DNA from: Planctomycetota bacterium
Lineage (GTDB): Bacteria > Planctomycetota > UBA8742 > UBA2392
Reading direction: 5' to 3'
NCBI GenBank assembly: GCA_020849795.1
Contig: JADZFR010000054.1
Coordinates: 1-64,000 of the forward strand
Length of the DNA: 64,000 nt
Part shown: positions 51,284-59,379 of the stretch, one piece after another
Position numbering within the stretch: the stretch's first letter is position 1
How the letters are laid out: the number at the start of each line of letters is the position of its first letter
Translations under genes and position numbers: made by a program
The notes under the pieces: generated by a model
Database searches by the model: none
Seen by the model: the letters and a program-made list of their open reading frames with translations, nothing else
What the model was told of the DNA's origin: nothing

Positions 51284-51673
51284 TTGCGCAAATTCGCAAT
51301 GATCCCGCTTCTTGTGTTGCTGCTGGCGTTGATCGCCGGTTGCTCCATGGCTGCGCCCGGCGTTGCGAGTATCTCTGCGCCTCCGCCTCCGGGCGGCCGC
51401 AAGACCACCTACGACAACAGCTGGGTCAACCAGCCGCCCAACCCGACCGACAACCTGCCTGAGAACCAGCACATGAGCGTGGACATCTCAGAGCGCGAGC
51501 TGGGCGACCCGTGGTGGATTGACGAAGACGGAAACAAGAAGCCGCGCCGCAAGCCCGGGTATGAAGAGCGCCAGGAGAAGCGCCAGGCGGAGCGCCGCGC
51601 AGTGATCAAGGAGCGCATGGGCATCAAGACCATGAAGGACGAGCAGAAGGAACGCGAAGAAGCAGGCAAGTAG
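51284..51673 (+). CDS. Small lipoprotein
   Basis: A 129-residue protein. Starting at TTG 51284 gives a basic n-region (MRKF), a hydrophobic core and lipobox L-I-A-G-C20; starting at ATG 51299 would lose the basic residues. The mature part is proline-rich (SAPPPPGG, NQPPNPTDN) then a charged helix (ERQEKRQAERRAVIKERMG), possibly reaching across the periplasm. No ribosome site is clear at either start. It ends 28 bp before a strong terminator. No family is recognised. Confidence 0.65.
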   Translation: MRKFAMIPLLVLLLALIAGCSMAAPGVASISAPPPPGGRKTTYDNSWVNQPPNPTDNLPENQHMSVDISERELGDPWWIDEDGNKKPRRKPGYEERQEKRQAERRAVIKERMGIKTMKDEQKEREEAGK

Positions 51674-51700
51674 CTGCCCTTGCGTTCGGTCAGTGAACGG

Positions 51701-51730
51701 AGACGGCTATCAGGCCGTCTTTTTCTTTGT
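51701..51730 (+). terminator. Intrinsic terminator after the small lipoprotein
   Basis: AGACGGC (51701-51707) pairs with GCCGTCT (51714-51720), loop TATCAG, followed by TTTTCTTTGT. It lies 28 bp after the stop codon. It also argues that the protease gene starts downstream at 51804 rather than at an upstream in-frame codon. Confidence 0.88.
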
Positions 51731-51803
51731 CAGCCAGTCCCGTCTGCAATCGCACTACTGGCCCGCCCAACCATTGACGTTAGACTCGCAGCAGGAGGCG
51801 CGT

Positions 51804-52940
51804 GTGCGTTGGAGGCCGACGCTGTATCTGGGGACATGGTCGGGCGTCGAGATCCGCCTGGACCTGGTCGTCGTGGCGCTGATCGGCTTGCTGTTCCTGA
51901 ACAGCATCAACGATGCCGACATCAGTCGTACGCCCATATGGTCTGCTGTCGCGCACCTGATGCTGCTGGTTGCGATGCTCGTTTGCATGTTCTGCCATGA
52001 ACTCGGTCATGCCGTGATGTGCAAGCTGCGCGGCCACCAGCCCAGCATGATTCTGCTTTCCTTCGTGGGCCTGACGTTCTTCAAAGCGGTAAGGGCCAAG
52101 CCGCGCGACGAGTTCTGGATCGCCGTTGCCGGCCCGCTGGTGAACCTGACCATCGCCCTCGCAACGGTACCCTTCATCGGGCTGGCTCTCACGCAGCAGA
52201 TGGCCCCGCGGCTGTTCTCGCAGCAGGGAATGGCCACGCCGTACGGGTTCCTGGCATGGGTCAGCATTCTGAATTTCGCGGTGGCCGCGCTGAACATGCT
52301 GCCCGGCTGGCCGGCCGATGGCGCGCGCGCGATGCGCGGGTGGATGGCGTCCAAGTGGGGCTATGGCGCAGCCACGGTTCGCGCGGTGTCAATCAGTCAT
52401 GGCTTCTGGCTGATCATGGCGGGCGTGGCGGTGATCGTGATGACACTGGCGCCCGCAATCAAGTGGTTCGTGGGCAACCAGCCCAGCGGCAGCCCGGCAT
52501 CGCTGCTGGTGATGTACAACGTCCTGTTCATCGTGTTTGCAGTGATGGGTCTGTACTACGGCTGGGCCGAGAAGCGCCGCGTGGCAAGGCTGGGCGTCGA
52601 GCGCGCATCTGAAGTGGTGGGCCCGCCGCCAGAGTTCATGCCCGGTAAGCGCAAAGAAGATAAGGTGATCGACGCCGAAGTAGTAACCGAACCCGGAAAA
52701 CAAGAGCCCGGAGCGCAAGCGACGGGTCATCCGGCGGGCAATGCAGCACCATCCGAAGGACCCAGCAAAGTTGACGAACTCAAGAGCAAAGCCAAAGACG
52801 GTATCGTCGCAGGCAAAGCCCTCTGGACCGTGGCGAAGGCGTCGGGCAAAGGCGCCGGCTGGTTTGCCCGGCAAGGCACGAAAGTAATCGGCGCCATTCT
52901 GACCGCCGAAAAGAAGGACGCGGACAAGCCCAGAGAATGA
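51804..52940 (+). CDS. Site-2 protease (M50) family membrane metalloprotease
   Basis: A 378-residue membrane protease. The zinc site H-E-L-G-H (H65, E66, H69) lies in a transmembrane helix, and the second metal ligand is in N-M-L-P-G-W-P-A-D-G (D172). Five to six hydrophobic helices are followed by a cytosolic tail (about 260-378) rich in Lys, Glu and Ala. Site-2 proteases cut anti-sigma factors or other membrane substrates within the bilayer. The start is GTG 51804 with a perfect AGGAGG five bases upstream. Its last bases overlap moaE by 4 bp (ATGA). The target is unknown. Confidence 0.9.
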   Translation: MRWRPTLYLGTWSGVEIRLDLVVVALIGLLFLNSINDADISRTPIWSAVAHLMLLVAMLVCMFCHELGHAVMCKLRGHQPSMILLSFVGLTFFKAVRAKPRDEFWIAVAGPLVNLTIALATVPFIGLALTQQMAPRLFSQQGMATPYGFLAWVSILNFAVAALNMLPGWPADGARAMRGWMASKWGYGAATVRAVSISHGFWLIMAGVAVIVMTLAPAIKWFVGNQPSGSPASLLVMYNVLFIVFAVMGLYYGWAEKRRVARLGVERASEVVGPPPEFMPGKRKEDKVIDAEVVTEPGKQEPGAQATGHPAGNAAPSEGPSKVDELKSKAKDGIVAGKALWTVAKASGKGAGWFARQGTKVIGAILTAEKKDADKPRE

Positions 52941-53383
52941 TTGAGGCGCGACTTACAACCAAGGCCATCGATACAGCCGCGCTGCTGGCAGAACTTGCCG
53001 ACGCACAGGACGGTGCGCAGGTGTTGTTTCTGGGAGTCGTTCGTAACCACCACCAGGGCCGGGCGGTTGCGCACATCGACTATGAAGCCTATGAGCCCAT
53101 GGCGCTGAAGGAGTTGCAGCGCATTACCCATACAGTCGCGAAGAAGCATGGGCTGGGCAACGTCCTGGTGGTGCATCGCTTCGGACGGCACCAGATCGGA
53201 GACGCCAGCATCGCTGTCGTGATCGGAAGCCCGCATCGCGGCCCAGCTTTTGACGCGGCTCGCGAAATCATGGACTTGGTGAAGAAGGATGTCCCGATTT
53301 GGAAGAAAGAGCACTTTTCTGACGGGACGGTTGAGTGGGTGCTTGCCGACAGGCTCGTCCGGTCCGGCCCCCAAAAGGGATGA
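52937..53383 (+). CDS. moaE: Molybdopterin synthase catalytic subunit MoaE
   Basis: A 148-residue protein that moves sulfur from MoaD to precursor Z in molybdopterin formation. Family landmarks: F-L-G-V-V-R-N (32-38), Y-E-A-Y-E-P-M-A (50-57), V-H-R-x-G-x-H-x-I-G and K-K-D-V-P-I-W-K-K-E, which holds the active-site lysines. It overlaps the stop of the protease gene by 4 bp, so translation is coupled. MoaD and other moa genes are not seen in the window, and the functional link to a protease is not obvious. Confidence 0.92.
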   Translation: MIEARLTTKAIDTAALLAELADAQDGAQVLFLGVVRNHHQGRAVAHIDYEAYEPMALKELQRITHTVAKKHGLGNVLVVHRFGRHQIGDASIAVVIGSPHRGPAFDAAREIMDLVKKDVPIWKKEHFSDGTVEWVLADRLVRSGPQKG

Positions 53384-53446
53384 ACTTATCGTTTAGTAAT
53401 GGCGTTCATAAACGTAGTATGCGTGTGGTGCGGAAAGGAAAATGCA

Positions 53447-54253
53447 ATGAAATTGCGACTACTTCTTGGCGGTGTGGCACTGATTACCGCCTTGGGCGTG
53501 CAAGGCTTCATGCCTCGACTCGTCCACGGCTGAGCGTCCTGACGTAGCGGGGGCGCCGGTTCGGCGCAGACGTGAGGCCAGGCTCAGCGCGGACAGGCTG
53601 TCCGCATCGAGTGGCAGGCTCCCACGGCAGAGCTCTATCGCGATGCCCTGGAGCAATCCCAGTTAATCATCCTCTACTTTGGCGAGAAGAAAGACGACGA
53701 CGAGTTCTTCGCCAAGGCCGACTTCACTGAGCAGGTGACAGCCAAGAACGTCATCTGCCTGCGCGTTACCAAGCCGGCCGACACCAAGGCGCCTGAGGCA
53801 GCCATTGTGCCCAAGGCCCGCCTTGATGCATCCGATTTGTGGGCGGCCTACAGCGTGAAGGAGGCCGATACGCTTGTGGTCGCCGACAAGTACGGCAACC
53901 CGTTCCATACGGCCAAAGAGCCGCTTCTGAACGACAAGCTTGGCGAAGTCGCTTCGCACTTCCGTACGCTGCGTAAGCAACTGCGCAAAGAGGTGGAAAC
54001 CGCCCAGGCGGCCAAGGACAAGGGCGATACAGCTGCAGCGTTGACAGCCCTCAAGAGTGGGTTCAAGCTCGGGCTTACCGGGTACAGCGAAGCCGAAAGC
54101 GCCACAAAGCTGTACGGCGAGATGATGGACGCGGGACGCAAGTCGTTGAAGGATGCCGGCAAGGACGCCGCAAAACTCGACGAGTTGGCCAAGCAGTACG
54201 CTGGCACCGACCTTGAAAGTGAAATCGCGGCAGCACGCAAAGCCGCCAACTAG
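53447..54253 (+). pseudogene. Thioredoxin-like secreted protein gene broken by in-frame stops
   Basis: From ATG 53447 the frame begins like a signal peptide (MKLRLLLGGVALITALGVQG), then meets three TGA codons at 53531, 53540 and 53573 in the same frame. The frame then stays open from 53576 to TAA at 54253, and the part after about 53600 looks coding: V-R-I-E-W-Q-A-P, then ALEQSQLIILYFGEKKDDDE and ADFTEQVTAKNVICLRV, similar to a thioredoxin-fold start but without C-x2-C. The downstream half is a helical Lys/Ala-rich tail. Either the gene is disrupted or two compensating frameshifts or assembly errors lie near 53510-53575. If the part after the stops is used alone, it would start at GTG 53735. 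TGA is an ordinary stop in neighbouring genes, so recoding is unlikely. Confidence 0.6.
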
Positions 54254-54268
54254 TTTGCTTGACAGTAT

Positions 54269-54297
54269 CGAGGGACGGGGTTACGCCCCGTCCCTCG
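54269..54297 (+). terminator. Strong hairpin after the broken thioredoxin-like gene
   Basis: CGAGGGACGGGG (54269-54280) pairs perfectly with CCCCGTCCCTCG (54286-54297), loop of 5, followed by TGTTATT. The T tract is weak but the stem is 12 bp. It separates the broken gene from the cytochrome gene. Confidence 0.7.
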
Positions 54298-54315
54298 TGT
54301 TATTCCGGGGGAGTC

Positions 54316-55170
54316 ATGCGTTACGCGATGCTGTTGCTGGCTGCGACCCTGGTGTGCGTTGCCGCCGCTTGCGGTGCGGGCAATGGGCCCGAGGGCAACG
54401 CCGCGGACAACGCGCCGACCGAGGCTGCACCCAGAAACTGGGATGACCAGTCAGACCGCAACTGGCGTCACAACTCGCAGTACAAGGCGCACATGCGCAT
54501 GCTGTGGGTGGACTGCAACCGCGTGGTCGCAGCGGGTCGCGGCGATGCTGAGCCGACGTGGCACGAGATACGCGCAGGCGCCGAAGACATTGCGCGCCGG
54601 GCTGACCTGATTGGCGGCTTCTGGGCCGAGATCGACAAGCAGGCGGCGGAGCTGCTCGATTGCGTCGAGTACGACGACCGCATCAACGCCACAGAGGCTT
54701 ACAAGAACATGGGTGCAGCCTGCGACGGCTGCCATCACGTGACCTGGCCGATTTCGTACATGCACGTGACCGACGGCGTGGTCGACCGCTGGCTGAAGAA
54801 CCTGCCAACCCATGGGCAGATGGAAGAGGTGGACGAGGTACCGCCGCCGTTGATTCCAAACCGGGACAGCATGAAGACGCTGTTCTTTCACTACCAGATG
54901 CTTGAGCTGCGACTTGAACAGTTCAAGATTGAGGACGTGCGCGAGCAGGTAGATGCGGTGCGAAAGCAGGCCCAGCCGCGAGCGGCCCGCTGGAAGACGG
55001 TGGGCGACAATGCCCGCACGATTGCCGAATTGTCAAAAAAACGCAAGCGTGACGGTATGAAGGAGGCGTACACCAGCATGACTGCGGCTTGCCTTGCCTG
55101 CCACGGCGATCAAGCCGGACCAATGCGCCCGATCATGGTCCCGATGCCGTGGGACGGTCCGCTGAAGTAG
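54316..55170 (+). CDS. Diheme c-type cytochrome lipoprotein
   Basis: A 284-residue protein with signal and lipobox (V-A-A-A-C19), so it should be a membrane-attached periplasmic electron carrier. Two heme-binding sites are present: C136-D-G-C139-H140 and C259-L-A-C262-H263. Each lies at the end of a four-helix-like unit (GFWAEIDKQAAELLDCVEY before the first site, QMLELRLEQFKIEDV before the second), as in cytochrome c'/c556 monomers, so it looks like a tandem duplication of that fold. GGGGGAG precedes the ATG at 54316. The C-terminal codons overlap the convergent methyltransferase gene by 38 bp. No oxidase or dehydrogenase gene is adjacent. Confidence 0.88.
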   Translation: MRYAMLLLAATLVCVAAACGAGNGPEGNAADNAPTEAAPRNWDDQSDRNWRHNSQYKAHMRMLWVDCNRVVAAGRGDAEPTWHEIRAGAEDIARRADLIGGFWAEIDKQAAELLDCVEYDDRINATEAYKNMGAACDGCHHVTWPISYMHVTDGVVDRWLKNLPTHGQMEEVDEVPPPLIPNRDSMKTLFFHYQMLELRLEQFKIEDVREQVDAVRKQAQPRAARWKTVGDNARTIAELSKKRKRDGMKEAYTSMTAACLACHGDQAGPMRPIMVPMPWDGPLK

Positions 55171-56194
55171 CAGGCTTTTCAGCCAGCAGCCACATGGAAG
55201 CGCCGAAGCCCAGGCGGCCGAGTACACGTTCAGGCATCAGACAAAAGTCGGTGATACGGGCCCATGCGCGCAGGACTTTGTGTATCCGGCTGCTTGGTAC
55301 GCGCAGCTCAATTCCGGTTGTCGATGTAGCCGGCAGATCCTGCACTGTGCCCTCCTGTCGTGGCCTGAGTCGTGTCAGCGCCGGCATCAACATGTACTCG
55401 ATGAAATTGTCCCAGAATACGTCGTAGCCCGTGCTGTAGACTACGCGCAGGCCAGCGGCACTTGTCATGGCGCGGTGCTGCCTCTTGCTGCGGAAGTTCG
55501 CATAGAAATGGCCGGCCTCGCGCATGCGCCGCTTCCAACGACGTGGGGTCAGCAGGTTCTGCCACCAATCGAGACTCAAGCTGTAGTCGCTGACCGGGCA
55601 CCGAATCAGTAGCGTGCCTCCGGGCTTGAGCACGCGCGCCGCCTCTGTGTAGAGCTGCTCGGGACGTTCCATGTGCTCCACGACATCAAAGGCGGTCACG
55701 GCATTCATGCTCTCGTCTGGCAGTGGAAGACTGTCAGCCGACGCAACAACCGCATCAAAGTGTCCGCGATCACCGCGCCTGAGCAACTGTTGCCGCACGC
55801 TGGCCGGCGAAATGTCGATGCCCAGCCCGCGAGCGTCAAAGTTGCTGGCAATCGCATCGAGCAGCGGACCAGCCGCACAGGCGACTTCAACAAAACAATC
55901 CCCTCTCTCAAGGCGAAGGCGGCGCAGCATCCTTGTCAGCCGCAGGCCCGCCGGGCTGACGAAGCTGCGGCACGGGTCCGACGTTTGAAGCGCGCCGAGT
56001 CGCTGCTGGTCATAGGTTTCGCGCTGCGTCTGTTCGTTCTCGCTTAGCTTGGCCGAAAGGTCCAGCAAGCCGTCGCGGACCTCGCGGCGCCAGCCGCACG
56101 CGCATTGCACACCATCTGCCACGCTCGAAAGTGACCGCTTCGAGCATGCAGGGCACAGTATCGGAATGCCGGTGCGCAAAACGGGCGGGCTCAT
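55133..56194 (-). CDS. Zinc-ribbon SAM-dependent methyltransferase
   Basis: A 353-residue class I methyltransferase. The N-terminus has cysteine pairs (CPACSK and CACGW), a small zinc ribbon as in RlmA-type and ubiquinone-type methylases. SAM landmarks are E-V-A-C-A-A-G-P-L-L (about 103-112), G-I-D-I-S (about 124-128) and A-F-D-V-V-E-H-M, matching the Methyltransf_11 group. The start codon follows the recG stop with no gap (TAAATG), so it is translated with recG. Its end overlaps the convergent cytochrome gene by 38 bp. The substrate is unknown; small-molecule or lipid-type methylation is plausible from the fold. Confidence 0.82.
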   Translation of the reverse strand: MSPPVLRTGIPILCPACSKRSLSSVADGVQCACGWRREVRDGLLDLSAKLSENEQTQRETYDQQRLGALQTSDPCRSFVSPAGLRLTRMLRRLRLERGDCFVEVACAAGPLLDAIASNFDARGLGIDISPASVRQQLLRRGDRGHFDAVVASADSLPLPDESMNAVTAFDVVEHMERPEQLYTEAARVLKPGGTLLIRCPVSDYSLSLDWWQNLLTPRRWKRRMREAGHFYANFRSKRQHRAMTSAAGLRVVYSTGYDVFWDNFIEYMLMPALTRLRPRQEGTVQDLPATSTTGIELRVPSSRIHKVLRAWARITDFCLMPERVLGRLGFGASMWLLAEKPATSADRPTASGP

Positions 56195-58228
56195 TTACAC
56201 ATCCAGCAGCCGGTACTTGCGACCGAAGTGCAGTTCGAGACACTGGCGAATCAGGTCGGCGTCGATCCTTTCGCCCCAGGCGGCTGCGTCGTTTCGCGCC
56301 CGTTGCAGCGCATCTACATCGCTTTCAAAATCGCCGATGTGCAGCTTCGGCAAGCCGCTTTGCCTGGTGCCCGCGAAGTCGCCGAAACCGCGCAGCTTCA
56401 AGTCTACCTCCGCGATCTTGAATCCGTCCTGGATTCGGCAAATCGCGTTCAGCCGGTCAATCGCCTCGGGCGTGCGCGGCTCGCCCAGCAGAAACAGGTA
56501 GCTCTGGCGCCGGCCTCGCCCGACCCGGCCCCGCAGCTGGTGCAGTTGCGACAAACCAAAGCGCTCGGCGTTCTCAATGACCATGATGTTGGCTTCCGGC
56601 ACATCCACGCCGACCTCGACGACGACGGTCGCCGCAAGAATATCCAGGTCGCCGCGTCGAAACTTCTGGACGGCGGCGTCCTTTTCCTCCGGTTTCATCT
56701 GGCCGTGGGCGAGCCCCACGCGGAACTCGGGAAAGATGCTGTTCTTGAGCGTCTCGGCAAACTCGACGGCTGACTTGGCCTCGACCTTGTCGCTTTCCTC
56801 GACGAGCGGATAGACGAAGTAGGCCCGACCACCGTCTTTCAGCTCTGCACGAATGCGTTCCATCGCGGCGCCTTCGCGACTTCGGTGTACCCACTCGGTG
56901 ATCACGGGCGTGCGTCCCGGCGGCAACTCGTCGATGATCGACACGTCCAGGGCGCCGTACAGTGTCATGCTTAGCGTACGGGGAATCGGCGTGGCGCTCA
57001 TGGCCAGAATGTGGGGACGGTTGCCCTTGGAACGCAGCGTGGCGCGCTGCCGTACGCCAAACTTGTGCTGCTCGTCGATCACGCAGAAACCTAGGTTCTT
57101 GAACTCCACGTAGTCTTCGAGCAGCGCATGGGTGCCAATCAGGATGTGCACCTTGCCCGCGGCAACTTCTTCACACAGCGCGTCACGCTCGGCCTTTTTC
57201 ATACCGCCCAGCAGCAGTCGCACGTTCACCTTCGTGCCGCCCAAGTAGTGTCCAAGATTTGCGTAATGCTGGCGCGCCAGCACTTCGGTCGGCGCCATGA
57301 TCGCGCACTGGTAGCCGTTGTCGATCATCAGCAGCGCGGCGTACAGCGCGACCGCCGTCTTGCCGCTGCCGACGTCGCCTTGCAGCAGTCGGTGCATGCG
57401 GCCGGGGCTGGTTAAGTCCTGGACGATTTCGGCGCACACGCGCTGCTGCGCACCCGTCAGCGTGAACGGAAAGTACTTCAACGCCCGCTGTCGCAGTTCG
57501 TCGTCGACACGGATTAACAGTCCTCTGTCCAACGCCTCGCTGCGGCGACGCAGGCGCAAACCCGCCTGCAGCATGAAGAACTCGCGGTACTTCAGGGCAA
57601 GTCGCGCGGCATCCAGCGCCTTGGGGTGCGACGGCTGGTGGGCCTGCTTGTAGGCCTCGGCAATCGGCATCAGGCGCAGTTTCGCAGCCAGTTCATCCGG
57701 CAGTGGGTCCGGAATCGCCGCGGCATGGTGCAGCAGCGTTGCGACCAGCGCGGCGATGTCTTCGTTGCTGGCGCCTTCGGTCAGGGGGTACTCGGCTTCC
57801 AGCCCGCTGGCCTGCGGTGGGGGATTGAAGTCGAAACTGGTCGGTTTCATGGACCACGAGTGAAAGGCGTAGTCCACGGGCCCGGACAGGCGCACGCGCG
57901 TGCCGACTTTGAACTTGTCCTCAAGCCACGGTTGATTGAAAAACACGGCTTTGATAGCGCCGGTGCCGTCGTCGATGACCACCTCAGTTAACTTCATGCG
58001 CCTGCGCTTGGTCGCCTTGTTGCTGCAAGAAGTGACTTGGCCGCTGACACTGGCAAACAACCCGGCCTTCAGGTCTTTGATCGCGCAGCGGGTATTGTAG
58101 GCGCGCGGAAAGTGGTTCAGCAGGTCGATCACGCGCTTGAGCTTCAGGCGGGCGAGCGCAGACAGCACATGAGCCCGCACACGGGTGGCTTCCTCGATAG
58201 CCTGGGTGAGTACCGCCACATCTGTCAT
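56195..58228 (-). CDS. recG: ATP-dependent DNA helicase RecG
   Basis: A 677-residue helicase that reverses stalled forks and processes R-loops and Holliday junctions. The N-terminal wedge/OB domain covers about 45-135; the motor has Walker A G-D-V-G-S-G-K-T (284-291), a D-E-Q-H motif II, SATPIPRTL (motif III) and the C-terminal motif V/VI LHQLRGRVGRG. The C-terminus R-G-x-G-D-F-x-G-T-R-Q-S-G-L-P matches the family (R-G-P-G-D-x-x-G-T-x-Q-S-G). All motifs look intact. It precedes the methyltransferase with no gap. The start is ATG 58228. Confidence 0.95.
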   Translation of the reverse strand: MTDVAVLTQAIEEATRVRAHVLSALARLKLKRVIDLLNHFPRAYNTRCAIKDLKAGLFASVSGQVTSCSNKATKRRRMKLTEVVIDDGTGAIKAVFFNQPWLEDKFKVGTRVRLSGPVDYAFHSWSMKPTSFDFNPPPQASGLEAEYPLTEGASNEDIAALVATLLHHAAAIPDPLPDELAAKLRLMPIAEAYKQAHQPSHPKALDAARLALKYREFFMLQAGLRLRRRSEALDRGLLIRVDDELRQRALKYFPFTLTGAQQRVCAEIVQDLTSPGRMHRLLQGDVGSGKTAVALYAALLMIDNGYQCAIMAPTEVLARQHYANLGHYLGGTKVNVRLLLGGMKKAERDALCEEVAAGKVHILIGTHALLEDYVEFKNLGFCVIDEQHKFGVRQRATLRSKGNRPHILAMSATPIPRTLSMTLYGALDVSIIDELPPGRTPVITEWVHRSREGAAMERIRAELKDGGRAYFVYPLVEESDKVEAKSAVEFAETLKNSIFPEFRVGLAHGQMKPEEKDAAVQKFRRGDLDILAATVVVEVGVDVPEANIMVIENAERFGLSQLHQLRGRVGRGRRQSYLFLLGEPRTPEAIDRLNAICRIQDGFKIAEVDLKLRGFGDFAGTRQSGLPKLHIGDFESDVDALQRARNDAAAWGERIDADLIRQCLELHFGRKYRLLDV

Positions 58229-58275
58229 GCCACAGGTTTTAGCGTGCGGGCGGCTGTCGGGGCAACCGCGTGCCC

Positions 58276-58563
58276 TCAGCTGGGGAACAACATCGCGGCG
58301 ATGCTTCGCAGCAGCGACGGCTTCTCAAGCTTTTCCGGATCAAGCGGGTGCTTCTTTGCCAGGGAGTTCAAGTCTGCGACCACTTGCTCGGCGTCAAAGA
58401 CGCCGTGGGGGCCGCCCTGGTGCACTTTGCTTCCCTGCGCAAAGGTCTCGGCTTCAGCGGCGCAACAATTGAAGCACTTGATGTTGTGCTCGTCGTAATA
58501 GGCGCGCAGGACCGTGTGGTCGATCAGGTACTCGGCCCAGATGATGGGCGAATCGACGGTCAT
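58276..58563 (-). CDS. DUF1858-like small cysteine protein
   Basis: A 95-residue protein: MTVDSPIIWAEYLIDHTVLR, then DEHNIKCFNCCAAEAETFA (C-x2-C-C). The pattern of an N-terminal helix, H-N-I-x-C-x2-C and a following E-T-F/L-x2-G resembles the DUF1858 / hybrid-cluster-associated disulfide domain, which may hold a redox or metal site. It starts 17 bp after the glycosyltransferase stop on the same strand and is followed by recG. It could be a regulatory partner of a redox process, but nothing in the window shows which. Confidence 0.7.
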   Translation of the reverse strand: MTVDSPIIWAEYLIDHTVLRAYYDEHNIKCFNCCAAEAETFAQGSKVHQGGPHGVFDAEQVVADLNSLAKKHPLDPEKLEKPSLLRSIAAMLFPS

Positions 58564-58580
58564 CGGCAGCTTGGGCTCGT

Positions 58581-59330
58581 CTATTTCCGGAACCGCCACT
58601 TGAGCAACTCCCACAACGCCAGCACGCCGTCCCACGACCGGATCTTCTTGCCCTCTTCAATCCCGCGCGGGTAGTAGCGGATCGGCACTTCCACAATCCG
58701 GTGCCCACGCTTGATCACCTTCGCCGTTACTTCCGGGCAGAACTCAAAGCCTGTGCATGTCAGGTCTATGCCGCGGATCAGCTTGCCGTCAAACACCTTG
58801 TAGCAGGTAGGCTCGTCGGTCAAGTTCGCCCAATACAACAGGTTCGTGACCAGCGTGACCAATCGTCCGCCCAGGTAAAACTTCATGCTGCCGTGCTTGT
58901 CGGGGCCAAGAATGCGGCTGCCGTAGACGACTTTTGCTTCCCCAGCCAGCAGCGGCGCCAGAAGGGCCGGGTAGTCGTTGGGGTCGTACTCAAGATCGGC
59001 GTCCTGGATGATCACCCAGTCGCCGGTGCTTTCGGCGATGCCGCGGCGAACGGCTGTGCCCTTGCCGCCATTTTCCTTTGTGACCAGGCGAAATGTAAAA
59101 CGATCAACCCCATCGTGTCGGGCGAACCAGTTTTTGACGACTTCTCCGGTGTTGTCCTTGCTGCCATCGTCCACAACAATCAGCTCAATCCCGACGTTGA
59201 TGCGCACAGCGAGCACTTTATCGAGTATGCGCTCGATTGTGGGGCCTTCGTTGTAGGCCGGGATTACGACTGAAAGCACACCTGCCGGTGCGGCGGTCTT
59301 GGGCGGGACGGAAACGGCGTGTGCAGACAT
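58581..59330 (-). CDS. Family 2 glycosyltransferase (dolichol-phosphate-mannose-synthase type)
   Basis: A 249-residue GT-A enzyme. Landmarks are V-V-I-P-A-Y-N-E-G (nucleotide-sugar loop), V-V-D-D-G-S-x-D-N-T and D-A-D-L-E-Y-D-P (metal/DxD-like site), then GSRILG and the ending W-x-L-L-K-W-R-F-R-K. Members move a sugar from a nucleotide to a lipid phosphate or polymer. No C-terminal transmembrane helices are present, unlike some relatives, so it is of the soluble type. I start at ATG 59330; ATG 59360 is also possible. It diverges from terC by about 50 bp. Confidence 0.88.
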   Translation of the reverse strand: MSAHAVSVPPKTAAPAGVLSVVIPAYNEGPTIERILDKVLAVRINVGIELIVVDDGSKDNTGEVVKNWFARHDGVDRFTFRLVTKENGGKGTAVRRGIAESTGDWVIIQDADLEYDPNDYPALLAPLLAGEAKVVYGSRILGPDKHGSMKFYLGGRLVTLVTNLLYWANLTDEPTCYKVFDGKLIRGIDLTCTGFEFCPEVTAKVIKRGHRIVEVPIRYYPRGIEEGKKIRSWDGVLALWELLKWRFRK

Positions 59331-59379
59331 GGCCGGGATGCTAGATGTATGCTCCGCCATCGCAAGCGACGGAGCAGTT

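Noticed and set aside
53447..53600. Genome-wide reading of TGA as an amino acid
   Set aside because: TGA ends several intact genes here, for example the zinc-ribbon gene at 940 and the DUF58 gene at 48258, so it is an ordinary stop codon in this organism.
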